This document shows, piece by piece, positions 1 through 12,419 of a stretch of DNA of 64,000 bases. The position numbers were made by a program, and so were the translations under genes. Positions within the stretch are counted from its first letter, which is position 1; the number at the start of each line of letters is the position of its first letter. The stretch is from Clarkia xantiana subsp. parviflora (Eukaryota > Streptophyta > Magnoliopsida > Myrtales > Onagraceae): contig JAPTYO010000003.1 of assembly GCA_036873135.1 (NCBI GenBank), positions 27,966,763-28,030,762 of the forward strand. Reading direction: 5' to 3'. A model generated the notes under the pieces. The model had not been told where the DNA came from. It did not search any database and saw only the letters and a list, made by a program, of their open reading frames with translations.

Positions 1-3000
1 AAACTACGGAATTGAGGTTTCTGGGTTTCATGCTGATACAATGCACATGGCGCGACTGTGGAACTCGTCGAGACGTCTGGAAGGTGGGTATTCTCTTGAA
101 GCACTAACAGGTGACAGTAAAGTCATGTCCGGTGCAAATTTGGAGAGTGAGAAGGATTTGATTGGTAAAGTATCAATGAAAACTATATTCGGCAAAAGAA
201 AATTGAAAAAAGACGGGTCTGAAGGTAAAATCGTTACCATTGCCCCGGTTGAAGAACTACAGAGGGATGAGCGGGTTTTATGGATTTGTTACTCGGCACT
301 GGATGCAATGAGCACTTTCAAGCTTTACGATAGCTTAAGGTTCAAACTGAGTGAGATCCCTTGGAGATTCAATGATAAGCCACTTTCTGAGAAATATATG
401 CTTGACTTCTATCACGAATATTGGCGAGATTTTGGTGAGATTCTTGTCAAAATGGAAACCGAGGGCATGCTAGTTGATCGTTCATACCTTGCTGAAATAG
501 AGAAGCAAGCTAAAACAGAACAAGCCATTGCTGCTAGTAGATTCCGTAATTGGGCTTCAAAATATTGTGATGATGCCAAGTACATGAATGTTGGAAGTGA
601 TACCCAATTACGACAGCTGCTATTTGGAGGCATCTTGAACAGGTAACTGTCATACTCTGTTTTACCTAGGAAAATGGCGGGAGTTCTGTATTCCATTCCT
701 TAGTACTCCTTGTTATAGGTGATGGATTTCAATAATATGAAAGAGTTACCATGTTCTTTTTTTTTACAGCAAGAACTCTAGTGAAGCCCTACCAGAATCA
801 AAGACATTCAAAGTCCCAAATGTCGAGGGGATTATTCAAGAAGGCAAAAAGACTGCCTCAAAATTTCGTAATATTACCCTTCATAGTATACCTGTCAAGT
901 TGGAGACTGAGTTGTATACTGCTTCTGGTTGGCCCTCAGTAAGTGGAGCTGCTTTAAAAACTTTAGCAGGGAAGGTTTCTGCAGATTATGATATCATAGA
1001 TGATTCTTGTGAACCGGATTTGGAGGATATTGATGACAATGATTCCTTGATCCAAGTTGATGAAATTGCAACGAAAGCAGAGTCAACTGCTGCAAATACA
1101 GAGGAAGATACTTCTGCATATGGAACAGTTTATACGGCATTCCTTCCTGATAAAGAGGCAGGAAAGGAGGCATGTCATGCCATTGCTGCCTTGTGTGAAA
1201 TGTGCTCTATTGACTCCCTCATATCTAATTTCATTCTTCCCTTGCAGGTAAGCTCCAGCTTTTTTTCAGGTTGCTGAATATCATAGATGATTGATTATTC
1301 TCTGAATAATATCTGTGATTGCATGTCATTAGTTAAGAATGATGCTTGTGAAGCAAAGATGAGAGTATGAGACCGTGGACCCTAGTTTTTTTTTTTTTTT
1401 CTGAATAATATCTATATATCTAGATAGATATTAAATTTTTGTAGATCCACTTTTTAACTATTAAGCATATGTGTTTACACTTGGTTGAATTGTGTGGAAA
1501 TGATGGTGTTAGAGATATATATTTTATATTAGATGGTAAAATGGCAAGACTTGTTATAGCTTTTTTTTTTTTTTTTTCCATGCTGTCAAGACTGTTCTGG
1601 CTGGTTTCTTAGGTAACTCTAGTAATAATTTCCTAAACTATATTGCAGGGGAGTAATATTTCAGGAAAAGATGAGCGCATTCACTGCTCACTGAATATCA
1701 ACACTGAAACTGGGCGACTATCAGCTAGAAGACCCAATTTGCAGGTTCATTTTTTTGTTTTTTTTCTTTGTTTATTTACTTTGGTTCTATTTGTCATTTC
1801 AAAGAGGATAGTCATGCATCCAAAATATTAGGAAATGGCTCTCTTTATGGCCATAACCATCAGGAAATGGTTAATCTAGCGCAGTATATTATTGTTAAAA
1901 CTCTTATAAATGTAAAAAGTGGTAATTTTTTTGTCTTTGTTTTGCTTTTAGAAGCTGATAGTGTTAGGACTTATCTTCTTTGCATTGGAAGATTTTTTTT
2001 AAAAATGGCCAAAAGAAAGCAAAAATCAAATAAAAAGATGGAAGTGGTACGATGATTTATGTATCCTAAAGCGGAGTAATAATTGTTTGTCTTCCTTCCT
2101 TGTAATCAGAATCAACCTGCCTTGGAGAAAGATCGATACAAGATCCGTCAAGCGTTCATTGCTGCTCCTGGGAAATCACTAATCGTTGCTGATTATGGAC
2201 AGGTAAAATGTCAACTATTTATACACAGACTGCAATAATTAACTATGTTAACTAAATTCATTTTTACATTGCAGCTAGAACTTAGAGTTCTTGCTCACCT
2301 TGCTAACTGCACGAGTATGCTTAAAGCCTTCAAAGCGGGGGGAGATTTCCATTCAAGAACAGCACTAAACATGTACCAGTATATCAAAGATGCTGTTGAT
2401 AACGGAGAAGTAATTCTCGAGTGGCATCCTCAACCCGGTCAAGAAAAACCCCCAGTTCCCCTACTAAAGGTGAAAATAAATATTCATCCTTGATCATTTT
2501 TTATCGTCATCTCAGAAAATTACTAGTGTAGAATTTATGATTGTATCTGATATATAGAACTTGTTTTTCAGGATGCTTTTGGTTCGGAAAGAAGAAAAGC
2601 CAAAATGCTCAACTTCTCCATTGCATACGGGAAAACTCCTATGGGATTGGCCAAGGATTGGAAGGTATACGAAAATACTGAGGAGATGTTTGTTTTATAT
2701 TGCAGTGATTGTTATATAAGAAGCTGTGTGTTTTTGACAGGTCCCTGTAGAGGAAGCTAAGGAGACGGTCAATCTGTGGTACAAGGAGAGACAAGAAGTG
2801 CTTAAATGGCAGAAGAGTCGGATTCAAGAAGCTCACAGAGATAATAAAGTGCACACTCTGTTAGGAAGGGCTAGGACTTTCCCTTCTTTAAATGGTCGTG
2901 CTTCTCGAGCTCACATAAGACATATCGAACGTGCTGCAATTAATGCTCCTGTTCAGGTTTGTTGATACATAGATGTAATCTTCTTTGCTTGCTTGCTTGT

Positions 3001-3374
3001 CTATGGAAGAGTCCTTTTATGACAGCTGCGTTTTGTATCAAACAATGGAACAGGGTAGTGCTGCTGATATCGCCATGTGTGCCATGTTAGAGATTTGCAA
3101 AAACCGACGCTTGAAAGAGCTCGGTTGGAAGCTTCTCTTGCAGGTTAATATCTGTCTAATCTCTTCATATATATATATAGTGTCACGGGTTGATGAGATT
3201 TGTGGAAAGTAGGTTCATGACGAGGTGATATTGGAAGGACCGACCGAGTCTTCTGATGAAGCCAAGGCGATTGTAGTGAACTGCATGGCCAACCCGTTTA
3301 ACGGTACCAACTTCCTCAAAGTCGAGTTGGCTGTTGATGCAAAGTGTGCAGGGAGCTGGTATGCTGCTAAGTAA
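1..3374 (+). CDS. POLI: Plant organellar DNA polymerase I (POLIA/POLIB type), 3' part
   Basis: Family A DNA polymerase that replicates and repairs plastid and mitochondrial DNA. Exons: <2-642, 770-1247, 1649-1744, 2110-2202, 2275-2469, 2572-2664, 2741-2956, 3054-3143, 3213-3374 (TAA 3372-3374); all GT-AG and in frame, giving 687 residues of a protein that is about 1,000-1,050 aa in the family. Exon 1 holds the end of the 3'-5' exonuclease domain (start of visible protein NYGIEVSGFHADTMHMARLW; Exo III motif YSALD). The polymerase domain has motif A (VADYGQ|LELR, split by intron 4), motif B (RRKAKMLNFSIAYG) and motif C (VHDEVILEGP), so the palm Asp residues are intact. The acidic Ser-rich insertion in exon 2 is typical of the plant enzymes. 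The start codon and targeting peptide lie upstream of the window. POLIA and POLIB cannot be separated from this part. Confidence 0.93.
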
Positions 3375-3617
3375 TCAAGATGATTGCCTCTTTTTGGAGC
3401 ACTCTACAGTGAGCCATTGATGTTGCTGTGATCTGTTTGTAGCTTTCTTTCATTTTGTGTTACGTAACCTAAATTGACTTGTATATAGTAAGAGTCTATT
3501 ATTGTTCAATCGTAAGAAAGTGCTAGGCCATTGAAACTTTTATTGCTTCATCTCTTTGTTCTAATTGTTTAATTTGCAATAGTGGCCGAAAGGATAAATG
3601 ATTTACCATGCTTTTCT

Positions 3618-3786
3618 TCACCAAATGATACAGGGAACATATATATGGTATTATACTATTTGTAACAAAAACAAAAAAGCTTTCATTCAGAATCGGATAG
3701 TGATTATAATGTAACTCATCACCAAATGATACAGGGAACATGGTATATACTATTTGCAACAAAACCGCACAAAATCCATTCAGAAT
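3618..3786. repeat. Two-copy direct repeat downstream of the polymerase gene
   Basis: Units 3618-3693 and 3719-3786 both begin TCACCAAATGATACAGGGAA and end CATTCAGAAT, with small indels between. They lie between the convergent polymerase and TORTIFOLIA1-like genes, probably in the 3' UTR or terminator region of one or both. No coding function is visible. Confidence 0.7.
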
Positions 3787-3995
3787 GACCCTGCTAATAT
3801 GCATTGAACAGAACAAGAGGATCAAAAAACTGGCTGAGCCTAAGGCAGACCCACGCGACACTTAAAGACCTTACTATCAACCACCATTTTTCTAGCTAAT
3901 AGCAATTCACACAAACGGTGTATGGCTGGCTATTCATAATAATGCAGCGCTCTCAAACCAAACTGATCAAGAGATTTTAAACGAGATTCGAAAAG

Positions 3996-6900
3996 CTATT
4001 TCTCAAACTGCTGCAGATTGATTTCCCAGGCTGATGCCAGCTGAACCAAAAGCTGTTCTGGTGCAGCTCCTTCCCAGTCCTCAGGCGGATCGACAGCTGA
4101 ATAAGTCTCGTGAAGGTTGAAGAGGAGCTCTTTCTTCATTTCTAACGGGAGTTCCACAGCATTCGCTCCATGCTCCATCACTATCTCAAACAACTGCAAT
4201 CGAAATCAAAAACTTGAATAACTGTATCTTAAAAGTCTAAATAAAACAATATTATTGATTTTGGTAAATGTCACATTATACCTGTTGAATCCAACATAAA
4301 CAAACGTCGAACAGATTCTGCTCCAGCAGGAATAGCACGACGGCATTTAGGACCTCAGTTGCCACCTCACTTGTGAGCTGATCAATTACTGGTCCTGATC
4401 TGTCCATTAATTTCACTAGCAAGAGATCGTCCCCAGTGGATAGGACCTCAGCATATGCAGTATCAATATCACCTACCTGAAGGGCATCCATGGCATTTGT
4501 CCAAGAATCCCAAACTGGGTCTCGCTCTCTCCCAACATTACCATCTTCCATGGCTTCAGCAACTAGCTCTCGAACAGCCACTCTAGCTCCTGCTTGACAA
4601 CTCCCACCATCTTCACCAGCTCCTCGAATAGCCTCAAGGGTAGCTTCGTCTTTAGACGCTTGCCATACACTTCTTGCTGAGGGGCCTTCACCATGTCTGA
4701 TGGCTCCTCCAGTGCCTTTCTCCCAGGCCCTCCTGCCGCCATCGTGATCAGACTTGGACATCACCTTTCTGGAACCAATTTGGCCATTTCTTGAGCTTCC
4801 ATAAGAAGGTAAATCCCAAGCCTCAGACCCATCAGATCTCCATGGCATATTTCTTCCCCTCATGCTCGGCCCAGTTCCTTCCGATTGGGCAAATCTGTCT
4901 CCCAATGGAATTCGCCCTTCAGCACCTCTTCCAAACTTGGCGTTGCCATAATCAGAGAAGCCATTGTATTTCCCCATAAACCTACTGCTTGATCCTTCAT
5001 ACCCCATTGCAAAGCTACTACCTCTTCTACCTGATGATAACGACAAATCACGTGCCATATCCTCGACAACTCTTTCAAGACCTCTTACTCTATTCTCTAA
5101 TGTTATCATGCTATCATGGGACCCGCCCATAAAATCCTGTTGAGTTGGAAAGAGATTGTCATTTAGCATAGAGAATATTTAGGTACCTTTTAATTGTTGG
5201 ATCATTTTTTAGTTTGGAACATACCTGTAGCATACTCATAAGATGAGACTGTTGTCTCTCTAACTGCAATAATTGCCTCTGGATAGCCATCCAATTACCT
5301 TTGCTACTGCTTACAGATCCTTCAGACTGTAAATCAGGTTTAGCCGAAGCTGTTTGATCAGCAATAGCTTCCCTCTGCCCTAATTCGTTATCGGATGGTC
5401 TTTGTCGCCATTCTTTTCCAAGATCATCATCTCTTTTGGATTGGATACCAGATACTCCTCTCTCACTGGAACGAAACTTGCCCCTTGAATCTCCGACATT
5501 TGTACCAGAATCATCTTCATTACTAGAATTTGAAGAGTTGCGGAATCTGCGAGACACAACTACCTCTACAGAACTTTGAGTCTCAAGTCTCTGGAAAAAT
5601 TCTGGATTTATCTCTTTCTCACCATGCACTTTTTTCTTCAGTATAAGAACAGCTTTGTCTGAAATGTTACCCCCTTTAGCTTTAAAATCTGGTCCAGCTG
5701 GGGAAGAACCATTAGAAGAATCCTTCTTCTCACCGGGATTTTGACTTTTCTTTTCATTTGTTTCCAATGTTTCATTCAACTCTATATTTCCACCCTCTGA
5801 TACATGTAACATAGAAAATTTCATCCATGAGTTAAGGGATGCACGCAAATAAAACCCAATCTGAAAGGGATCTTAATCTTACCTTGAGAAACAGATTTCT
5901 CATCATCAGGACCTCCATCTCCTTTCCCGAAAATCTTCTTCCATAGCTGTAGAGCCTCCAGCATGCTATCTCTGACAGGCTTTATCTGTGGAACAAAGAC
6001 TAACATTCAGTGGTTACAGGAATAAGAGCATGAGATAAAATGTATACAATGTACAGCTATTGCATTAATTATAAAATAGGAGGTCCACAATGCATTGATT
6101 CTGATGGAGAATAAGATCAGTAGCAGGTAGTCGAAGAAAACAAAAGATTATAAATTAGCCATACAGAGTTGTAAGACACAGCAATCCTCTTGCCTCAAAT
6201 AAGTTACCTTATCAAAACGGCAGCCCTCAAGTACAGTTAATGTGGAAGCAGCATTTTCCGTAATCAAGTTGCTTGAATGCAATGCTAAGGCACTTAATGC
6301 TTCAGCTGCTGCTTTACGTGTTGCCCAATCTGGACTTCCCAGGCATTCTTGAATAACTTGCAGCAGGGAATCAAAACTTTGTGGAGCAATTGCTCCCACC
6401 TGCAGCAATATTCCAATAATGAGAATCCAAAGAACAACTCCTAATGAAAAAAAAAAAAAGTATCTCTAATGCAGTGATCAAGATGGTCTCTCTTCCACCT
6501 CAATTACATGATTCAGAAACAGACCAAATCAATTCCAAAAGAGGATGAAGGTGCTATCAAGAGCGCCCCACAGTAATTGCATGAGACCAGATAAGGTAAA
6601 AAAAAATGTTACCAAGAGAACTGTAAATCTAAGTGCTGCAGATAGAAAAGTACTCCTTAAGAACATATTGCTTCACTCCTATAATATGTAATTTTGAATG
6701 TTACAAATTGACAACATAATGAATAGTCAACTTTAAATCTAAAGATCTTGTCTCCACATTCTACTAAACCAAAAGTAAATTATTCATGGTAAGGCAGTTC
6801 TCTATCTGACCCTCATCCAAACAGCAGAGAAACTACCATGATCTACTAAACATTTCTCCCAAGTCCCAACTAAATTCAGTTTTTGTAAATTAAATCAATT

Positions 6901-8359
6901 TCTGCCATTCTTGATCATTGTAACATTGTCCCTATTTTTTTCGACAACAGAGTTGCCAACCTGGGATAGGCTTGAAATAACAGGCAACAGAGCAGCCCTT
7001 GCCAAGAAATTGGGGTTGTTAAGCAACTTGCAGATTCTTGGGCACATCTTCTGAAATGCAGTAACAGGAGGCTCTGGGGCACAGTCAATCATCTTTGCCA
7101 TGCAAATTGCAGCACCGGATTGCACTGCCTTGTTCTGCTCCCCCATTGCCTCAAATAATGGCTTTGCAAACAGACCCACAACTCCCTCATTCTTCAAGTA
7201 CTGTGTTGATAGTGCACCAATAGCATCACGGCATGCATCTTTTACCCCAGAATCTGAATCTTTCAGTCTCCTGGCAATGCGAGAAAGATAATCCGTGATG
7301 AGAAATTAGGAATAGATAAAAGAGAAACTATGCACTGTGGAATGTCACATTTTAAATAATACTGGCACATCTCATACTGTAAGACCTTTCTCTTTTTCTC
7401 TTCTATTGGCAAGTAGAAAATGCACCTCAAATATGCCCCCTAAAAATATGAAACTAATAGCATGTGTTCCAACCGGTTACCAAGATACAAGAAAGACGAA
7501 ATGGCACATACTAAAATTGCCAACTAAACACCTCAATGGTGACAAACTCTTATTACCAAGACAGGAGACCAGACTAATTGCAATATGCATCACCCAAATT
7601 TATTATTTATTTACAAGTCTGAACTAGTTAAGTGAACCTTAAAACTCATATCCAGGTATGAACTACATACACAAGAACCGAATGATTCCTTCCAGACTGC
7701 CAATGCATCAATACATATGCTTAGTTGAACAGATTGTGTTAATTCAGAAGTGCCTGGTCGTGGATGAAATAATCTTAACACACACAGCTTTCCAGACGTG
7801 AAAATGGTATATAAGACCAACTAGATAATACAGTGGAAAGCACCATAAAGAGCCAAAATACTAGCATTGGATGCATTCATCATAATTCAAGACTATCCGG
7901 TACCAAATCAAATCCACATTGTAATAATAGCACAATCTCGCATTATCACCTGGATAGCTGAGCTATTATTTTAGTCAAATGGTTAAACGTGGAATCTCCC
8001 CGACTGGTGCAGACATAGGCCAGGAGCCGAATGGACTCCTTCTTCACCGCAGGCTTGGGATCGTTGGAGGAATCGAATAGGCAGTTGAGGAGCATCGGAA
8101 TGGCGTCAATGGAGATGGTTTCAATGGTAGACTCAAGATCGGAGACGGCGATTTGGTAGGTATCCCGGTCAGCGAGCTTGGAGAGTGAAGTGAGGATCTT
8201 CTGCTTGAGCTCCACCATGGCCAGGTGTGTCGAGACTGAAGAAGAGGATGAATTGGCGGCGGCTGAGGCGGAGGAGAAGGATCTCGATACTAGCGAAGAT
8301 TGGGAGGTTAGGGTATTGGTTCTGGAGGGCCTGGAGGTTTTGGGTCCTTGGGAACTCAT
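3996..8359 (-). CDS. TORTIFOLIA1-like (SPIRAL2-like) HEAT-repeat microtubule-associated protein
   Basis: Plant-specific protein that binds cortical microtubules and affects organ growth direction. Minus-strand exons: 8359-7950, 7270-6961, 6399-6208, 5985-5883, 5796-5225, 5136-4282, 4193-3996; all GT-AG, in frame, 879 aa, within the family's usual size. A Ser-rich N-terminus (residues ~1-45) leads into an N-terminal HEAT/TOG-like helical domain (about 50-330), seen in ELKQKILTSLSKLADRDTYQ, VKKESIRLLAYVC and DWATRKAAAEALSALA. A long low-complexity, charged and Ser/Gly-rich linker follows, with a short helical segment (NWMAIQRQLLQLERQQSHLM; then LENRVRGLERVVEDM). The conserved C-terminal domain of the family (VWDSWTNAMDALQVGDIDTAYAEV onward in pieces, ending WEINLQQFEK) is present. 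The ATG at 8359 is the first in frame after the GA-rich leader. It converges on the polymerase gene. Assignment to the family is firm, to a specific member (TOR1L2-4) not. Confidence 0.92.
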
Positions 8360-8690
8360 TGTGGGGGTTAGATTGCTGAGTGGTCGATTGTCAGTGGCAA
8401 TGGAGCATAATGTTGACCAGAAGAGAGAGTATGTGACCTTGATTCTGGAGTAGGAGCTAAGGATTCATGAAGAAGGTGAGAGGAGAAAGAACTATCATGC
8501 GAAAGGGAGAGGAGAGAGCTGGCGAGCAACAGATAGATAGATCTGTGAGAAGAGAGAGAGAGACGGAAGTTTGGATTTTTGAATTAATTTTGTTAGAAAA
8601 ATTTGATTCGCGGTGAGATCTGAAAATGGGAGGTCCGGTGAACGTTGGAGTAGATTTGGAAGAAGGCCTCCCCCTCCTTTAAATGGACCC
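8360..8690 (-). promoter_or_regulatory. 5' leader and proximal promoter region of the TORTIFOLIA1-like gene
   Basis: Upstream of the ATG (at 8359) the minus strand is pyrimidine-rich, including a run of CT dinucleotides at about 8551-8562. CT/GA-rich tracts are common near plant transcription starts. No clear TATA box was found, so the start of transcription is not placed. Confidence 0.35.
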
Positions 8691-8816
8691 ACTTTGAAAA
8701 TTTTGTTAAAAAGAACAAAATAATCTTATTTTAAAGTTTAATAATCATGTTTCATGAAAAAAAAAAAAAATTTAATGTTTGAAAACTTCAATTTTTTTAA
8801 CTATACAAAATGTCAA

Positions 8817-9345
8817 GCTAATTATCAAATTGTTAGCTCACGTTTGGGTCAGTGAACAAATTGCTACCTCACTTTTCTTTTCGGATAAATAGCTAGCTCA
8901 TGTCTTTTTAAGTAAACAAATTGGTTAGCTCACGTTTACTTAGCCGTTATTTTTTAACGTAATCGGTACGTACACGACATGTATTTATGCGAAATGACCA
9001 AAATTTCCAAACTCATCATCTTCTAATGTTATAAAGACCAATATGCTTAAAACTTATTCACTATTAAATGTGATCACTTGATTATGAATGTGAATACTTT
9101 ATTTTAACCTAAAGCATTACATACGTTGGTTGAGTCAATAATATTAGAAGATGATGGTTGTGAGCATTTTGGTTATCACAAGTCTTGCATGCGTTGATTT
9201 CGTAAAAAACATAGTGAAAAAGTGCATTTAACTTACTATTTATTCACTTAAGAAAATATAAACTAATCATTTGTCCGGAAAGTAATTTAAGTTAGCAATT
9301 TGTTTGCAAACTCAAGCTAGCAATTTGATAAATAACCCTAAAATG
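8817..9345. mobile_element. MITE-like inverted-repeat element, family copy 1
   Basis: The left arm carries ATCAAATTGTTAGCTCACG and AACAAATTGCTACCTCAC. The right arm, read as its reverse complement, gives ATCAAATTGCTAGCTTGAG and AACAAATTGCTAACTTA. Inner arms also pair: ATCATCTTCTAATGTTAT (near 9020) and its complement near 9136-9153. The element is about 530 bp with long imperfect arms and no ORF. A clean target duplication was not found. Two further copies of the same motif set are at 45777-46213 and 53465-53855. Confidence 0.55.
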
Positions 9346-9472
9346 TATCATTCAGCAGTCTATCCAAAATTGATTGTGTCATAGCAACAAAATTAGTCAC
9401 AACAACTGTAAAATACTACTATAAATGGCTTACATTTTAGATAAATGAATACTACTATTTTTTGTCTTAAAT

Positions 9473-9672
9473 AATATATTATAATAGGAAAGAAATAACA
9501 CAACATGTTTACTCAAGATTAACTGCATAAACTGGGTGATATTCTGAGCAATCCAAGATCCGGTTACAGATGGTTGCTGTAACGTGTTTAACATCCTTGA
9601 GGGCTAGTACAACAAAAGTTCTAGAAACAGTACAGATAAAAAAGAAGTAAACAAGCTAACGTACATGGTCGT
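9473..9672 (-). repeat. Dispersed repeat, copy 1, with a conserved C-terminal reading frame
   Basis: Similar over about 200 bp to 63792-64000. On the minus strand both copies keep one frame ending at the same stop: FVVLALKDVKHVTATICNR here and FVVVALKVVNRVAATICNR in the other copy, followed by CSEY and VYA in both. A shared stop and conserved residues suggest the last exon of a duplicated gene or of an unrecognised element. I cannot name the protein. Confidence 0.6.
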
Positions 9673-9852
9673 CCTAATAATAATAAAGACCCCAAATAAA
9701 GGATAGAAACTTGTTGAAAAGAATGACATCTGATTCCGTAACATAAACAACACTTCGAAAAAGAAATCAAACTCCACTTTGACATTGAAAAAGTAATTGC
9801 AACATCAGTTTTGGATGGTGTATATGTAATAAATTTTTTTTTTTTTTTTTTG

Positions 9853-9990
9853 CCAACATATACGTAAATAATAGAATAGACATAACACAAGCTCCCAAGT
9901 TAGGAAACCAAATTTGACATAATGATGTAATAATAGAATAGACACAACACAAGCCCCTCTCACAATTTAGGGAACCAAATTTGACATAAT
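9853..9990. repeat. Tandem duplication, about 65-bp unit
   Basis: Two imperfect copies run from AATAGAATAGACATAACACA (about 9867) and AATAGAATAGACACAACACA (about 9932), each ending in CCAAATTTGACATAATGATG. The second carries a small insertion. A poly-T tract precedes them. Confidence 0.65.
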
Positions 9991-10047
9991 GATGATCAGT
10001 TTAAAAAGTAATTTCTTTTTGGTGTATTAAATCAACAACGGAGTAAA

Positions 10048-10122
10048 ATCAAACATAAGGTATTCACACATTAATAATCAATCAAACATAAGGTATTCAC
10101 GCATTAATAATCAATCAATTAG
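10048..10122. repeat. Tandem duplication, about 36-bp unit
   Basis: Two near-identical copies of ATCAAACATAAGGTATTCAC followed by a(c/g)cattaataatca, differing by one base (CACA versus CACG). Noncoding. Confidence 0.7.
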
Positions 10123-10619
10123 ATTAGTGAATGAACTACTCCATATATGTATGTATGTTTTGTTATGCATAGTGGTACCAACCAATTAGAATTACTAACG
10201 TGTGTTTGGTGAGGTCAATAGTAATAATAATATATCTGGATCAACTAGACATGACCAGCACTAAGTAGATAATCTTCCATAGACGGAAATATTATTTTCA
10301 TATTCAATTTAGATAATTAATTTCGGTTTAAATCATGGCGCTTTTATTATATGGATTAACTATTTAAAAAATATTGAATTTTGAGTATTTGAAAAAATAG
10401 TCGATCCTTTTTCTTTATTCGGCAAAACAAATCTTTAAAAATAAAAATGAACTTTCAACTGTATAAGAATGTGCTGTCTATGTTGATAATATAACAGAAA
10501 TTACAAATTTAATAGATGCATTTTAGTATGAAATGTGCAAATCGAATTAATTTATATTAAAATACATTTTGTGAAATTTATGAATGCGGTATTCATTACA
10601 GTTTAATAGTACAGTTAAC

Positions 10620-10830
10620 ATACTCTCGACTACCTGCTCAGACTTTCACCACCGACACAACACCGTCCAAGGTACCCTCTGCCGGCGATACCACACCTGA
10701 AGATTCTGCCAGCGGCGACCTATCTGCAGGCCCCAGCAACTATCATGCACTTCTATACAACGAATCGTTACTCATCGACTCCGACAGTTAGGAAACAACT
10801 TACATTGCTCTGTACTGTACCACCACCGCC
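10620..10830 (+). other. Isolated exon-like, GC-richer stretch
   Basis: A block of balanced base composition inside AT-rich DNA. One plus-strand frame reads LPAQTFTTDTTPSKVPSAGD..., then Ser/Asp-rich residues and YHALLYNESLLIDSDS before a stop near 10790. It has no clear start and no splice partner that I can see. It could be the remnant of a gene or of a transposon; I do not recognise the protein. Confidence 0.25.
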
Positions 10831-11379
10831 AGACGTCATATGTACTAATCTTTTGACTTTTGACTTTTACTAATGCCTAATTAATGAATCGTGTGCACTG
10901 CTAACTGTAAGTCTTAATTTAACCGACGAATAAAATGTTTGTTTTTACATAATGTCTAATAAATTGACTTATCCTATGACGAGAACAATAATCAAAATTG
11001 CAAGCTTAATCGAAAGACTTATTGGACAACCATGTATCTTCTGCACTTTCATTGATAAAACATAGATAAAAGCCGAACACTGGGACAATTAATAGCCAAT
11101 TATGTAATTTTAGTTACTTTATATATATATATATAGTTGCAGAAATTACTAGTATACAATAAATATTGTTAATTACTATTCATCATTTTCCAAATGTGTT
11201 CACACGGATGAATAAATATATTAAAAAATTATTACTGATTTTCTTTAAATCAAATAAGGAATTAATTTTAATAATCAGTATTAAACACAAACTATTCAAA
11301 TCTCTATATACAAATGTTTTTCTCCTAGACCAGCCTAACTAAAATTTTTGTTGAGCCCATATCAGTTAGTATCTATCAA

Positions 11380-11780
11380 CCCTAATATATGCTCTATCTC
11401 TTCCAAAGGCGGTCGTCATCTCTGATTGATTCACCTCCATATCTTTTATTTTTCGTATCTTTTATGACTCATCTGATTCCCCTCCCAACACTCGATATTT
11501 CCATCGCCGCTGTCGGAGGTTCGGACTCCGCATCTAATTCAATCTTCCCATTTAACCTATCAAGCATCACCGCTATAGCGGTACCATCCTCGTTCCAAGA
11601 TCGATACCAGAGGAATGGTAATTGTTGTCCTTGGTTGCTACCGAAGAAGACACTGAATCGTGGGTAACTCGAAGATTTGGTAACAACAATCTCCCCGCTC
11701 TGATCTCTTCCGTAGGAGGGTTCTGGTTGTCATCGACTTAAATAGTTATTTGGTAAACTTGCAGAACTGGCGCATATAGT
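11380..11780 (+). other. Unassigned coding-like stretch
   Basis: A short open frame (11389-11667) in a locally GC-richer block, containing PLPTLDISIAAVGGSDSASN and SSFQDRYQRNGNCC. No domain or family is recognised, and it is interrupted downstream. Probably a decayed gene or element fragment. The rest of 10830-12420 is AT-rich and shows no gene. Confidence 0.2.
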
Positions 11781-12419
11781 ACGACCTACTTGGTTATTCA
11801 TTTGAAAAGCTTGACTGCTATGATTTACCTCGGGAAGAGCTGACCGGACGTGGGCTTTATTGTATAAAATAAAGTAAGATGCCCATGGTTCCTTCACTTA
11901 ATTAGCTAATAAAATTTTAAAGCTTTAAAATCATTTTAGCTCGTTAATTTGCATCTTAAAATTGTAAAAATTTGAAATCCTTAGCTCCTCCTTCATTCCC
12001 TTAATCTCTTTCAATCTAAATTTTAATATATATAGATTTTGTAAAAAAAAGTTGTTTGTCTGCAAAATGCTCAAATATTGGTATGCTACTTAACTCATTA
12101 TATATCAATTAGGATTAAATACAAAAAAATTGGATGCAGTTCACATGTCGTACACTTTTTATTTCATATTGTGTCTCGTTGTTGCGATTTTAACACGTGT
12201 AGTTTATATTTAACATTTTCCTTTTAGGGTTCACAAATCTAAATATCTTTTTAGAAAAAAAAATTATAAAATTAATTACACCAATTACATGTGTCAAAAT
12301 CACAATAGTGAGACATGATCACATGTAGAAAGAATGAGAAATGTGATATGGATCCCAAAAAGCTAGCTGTACTTTAAAAAAAATGCAAATAGCTAACTAG
12401 CTAACAAATATAGTAGATC

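Noticed and set aside
4791..5078. Frames on both strands inside the TORTIFOLIA1-like gene
   Set aside because: They overlap exon 6 of the minus-strand gene in other frames and show no domain of their own.
7337..7627. 96-codon plus-strand frame
   Set aside because: Falls in intron 1 of the minus-strand TORTIFOLIA1-like gene, with no domain or codon pattern of a gene.
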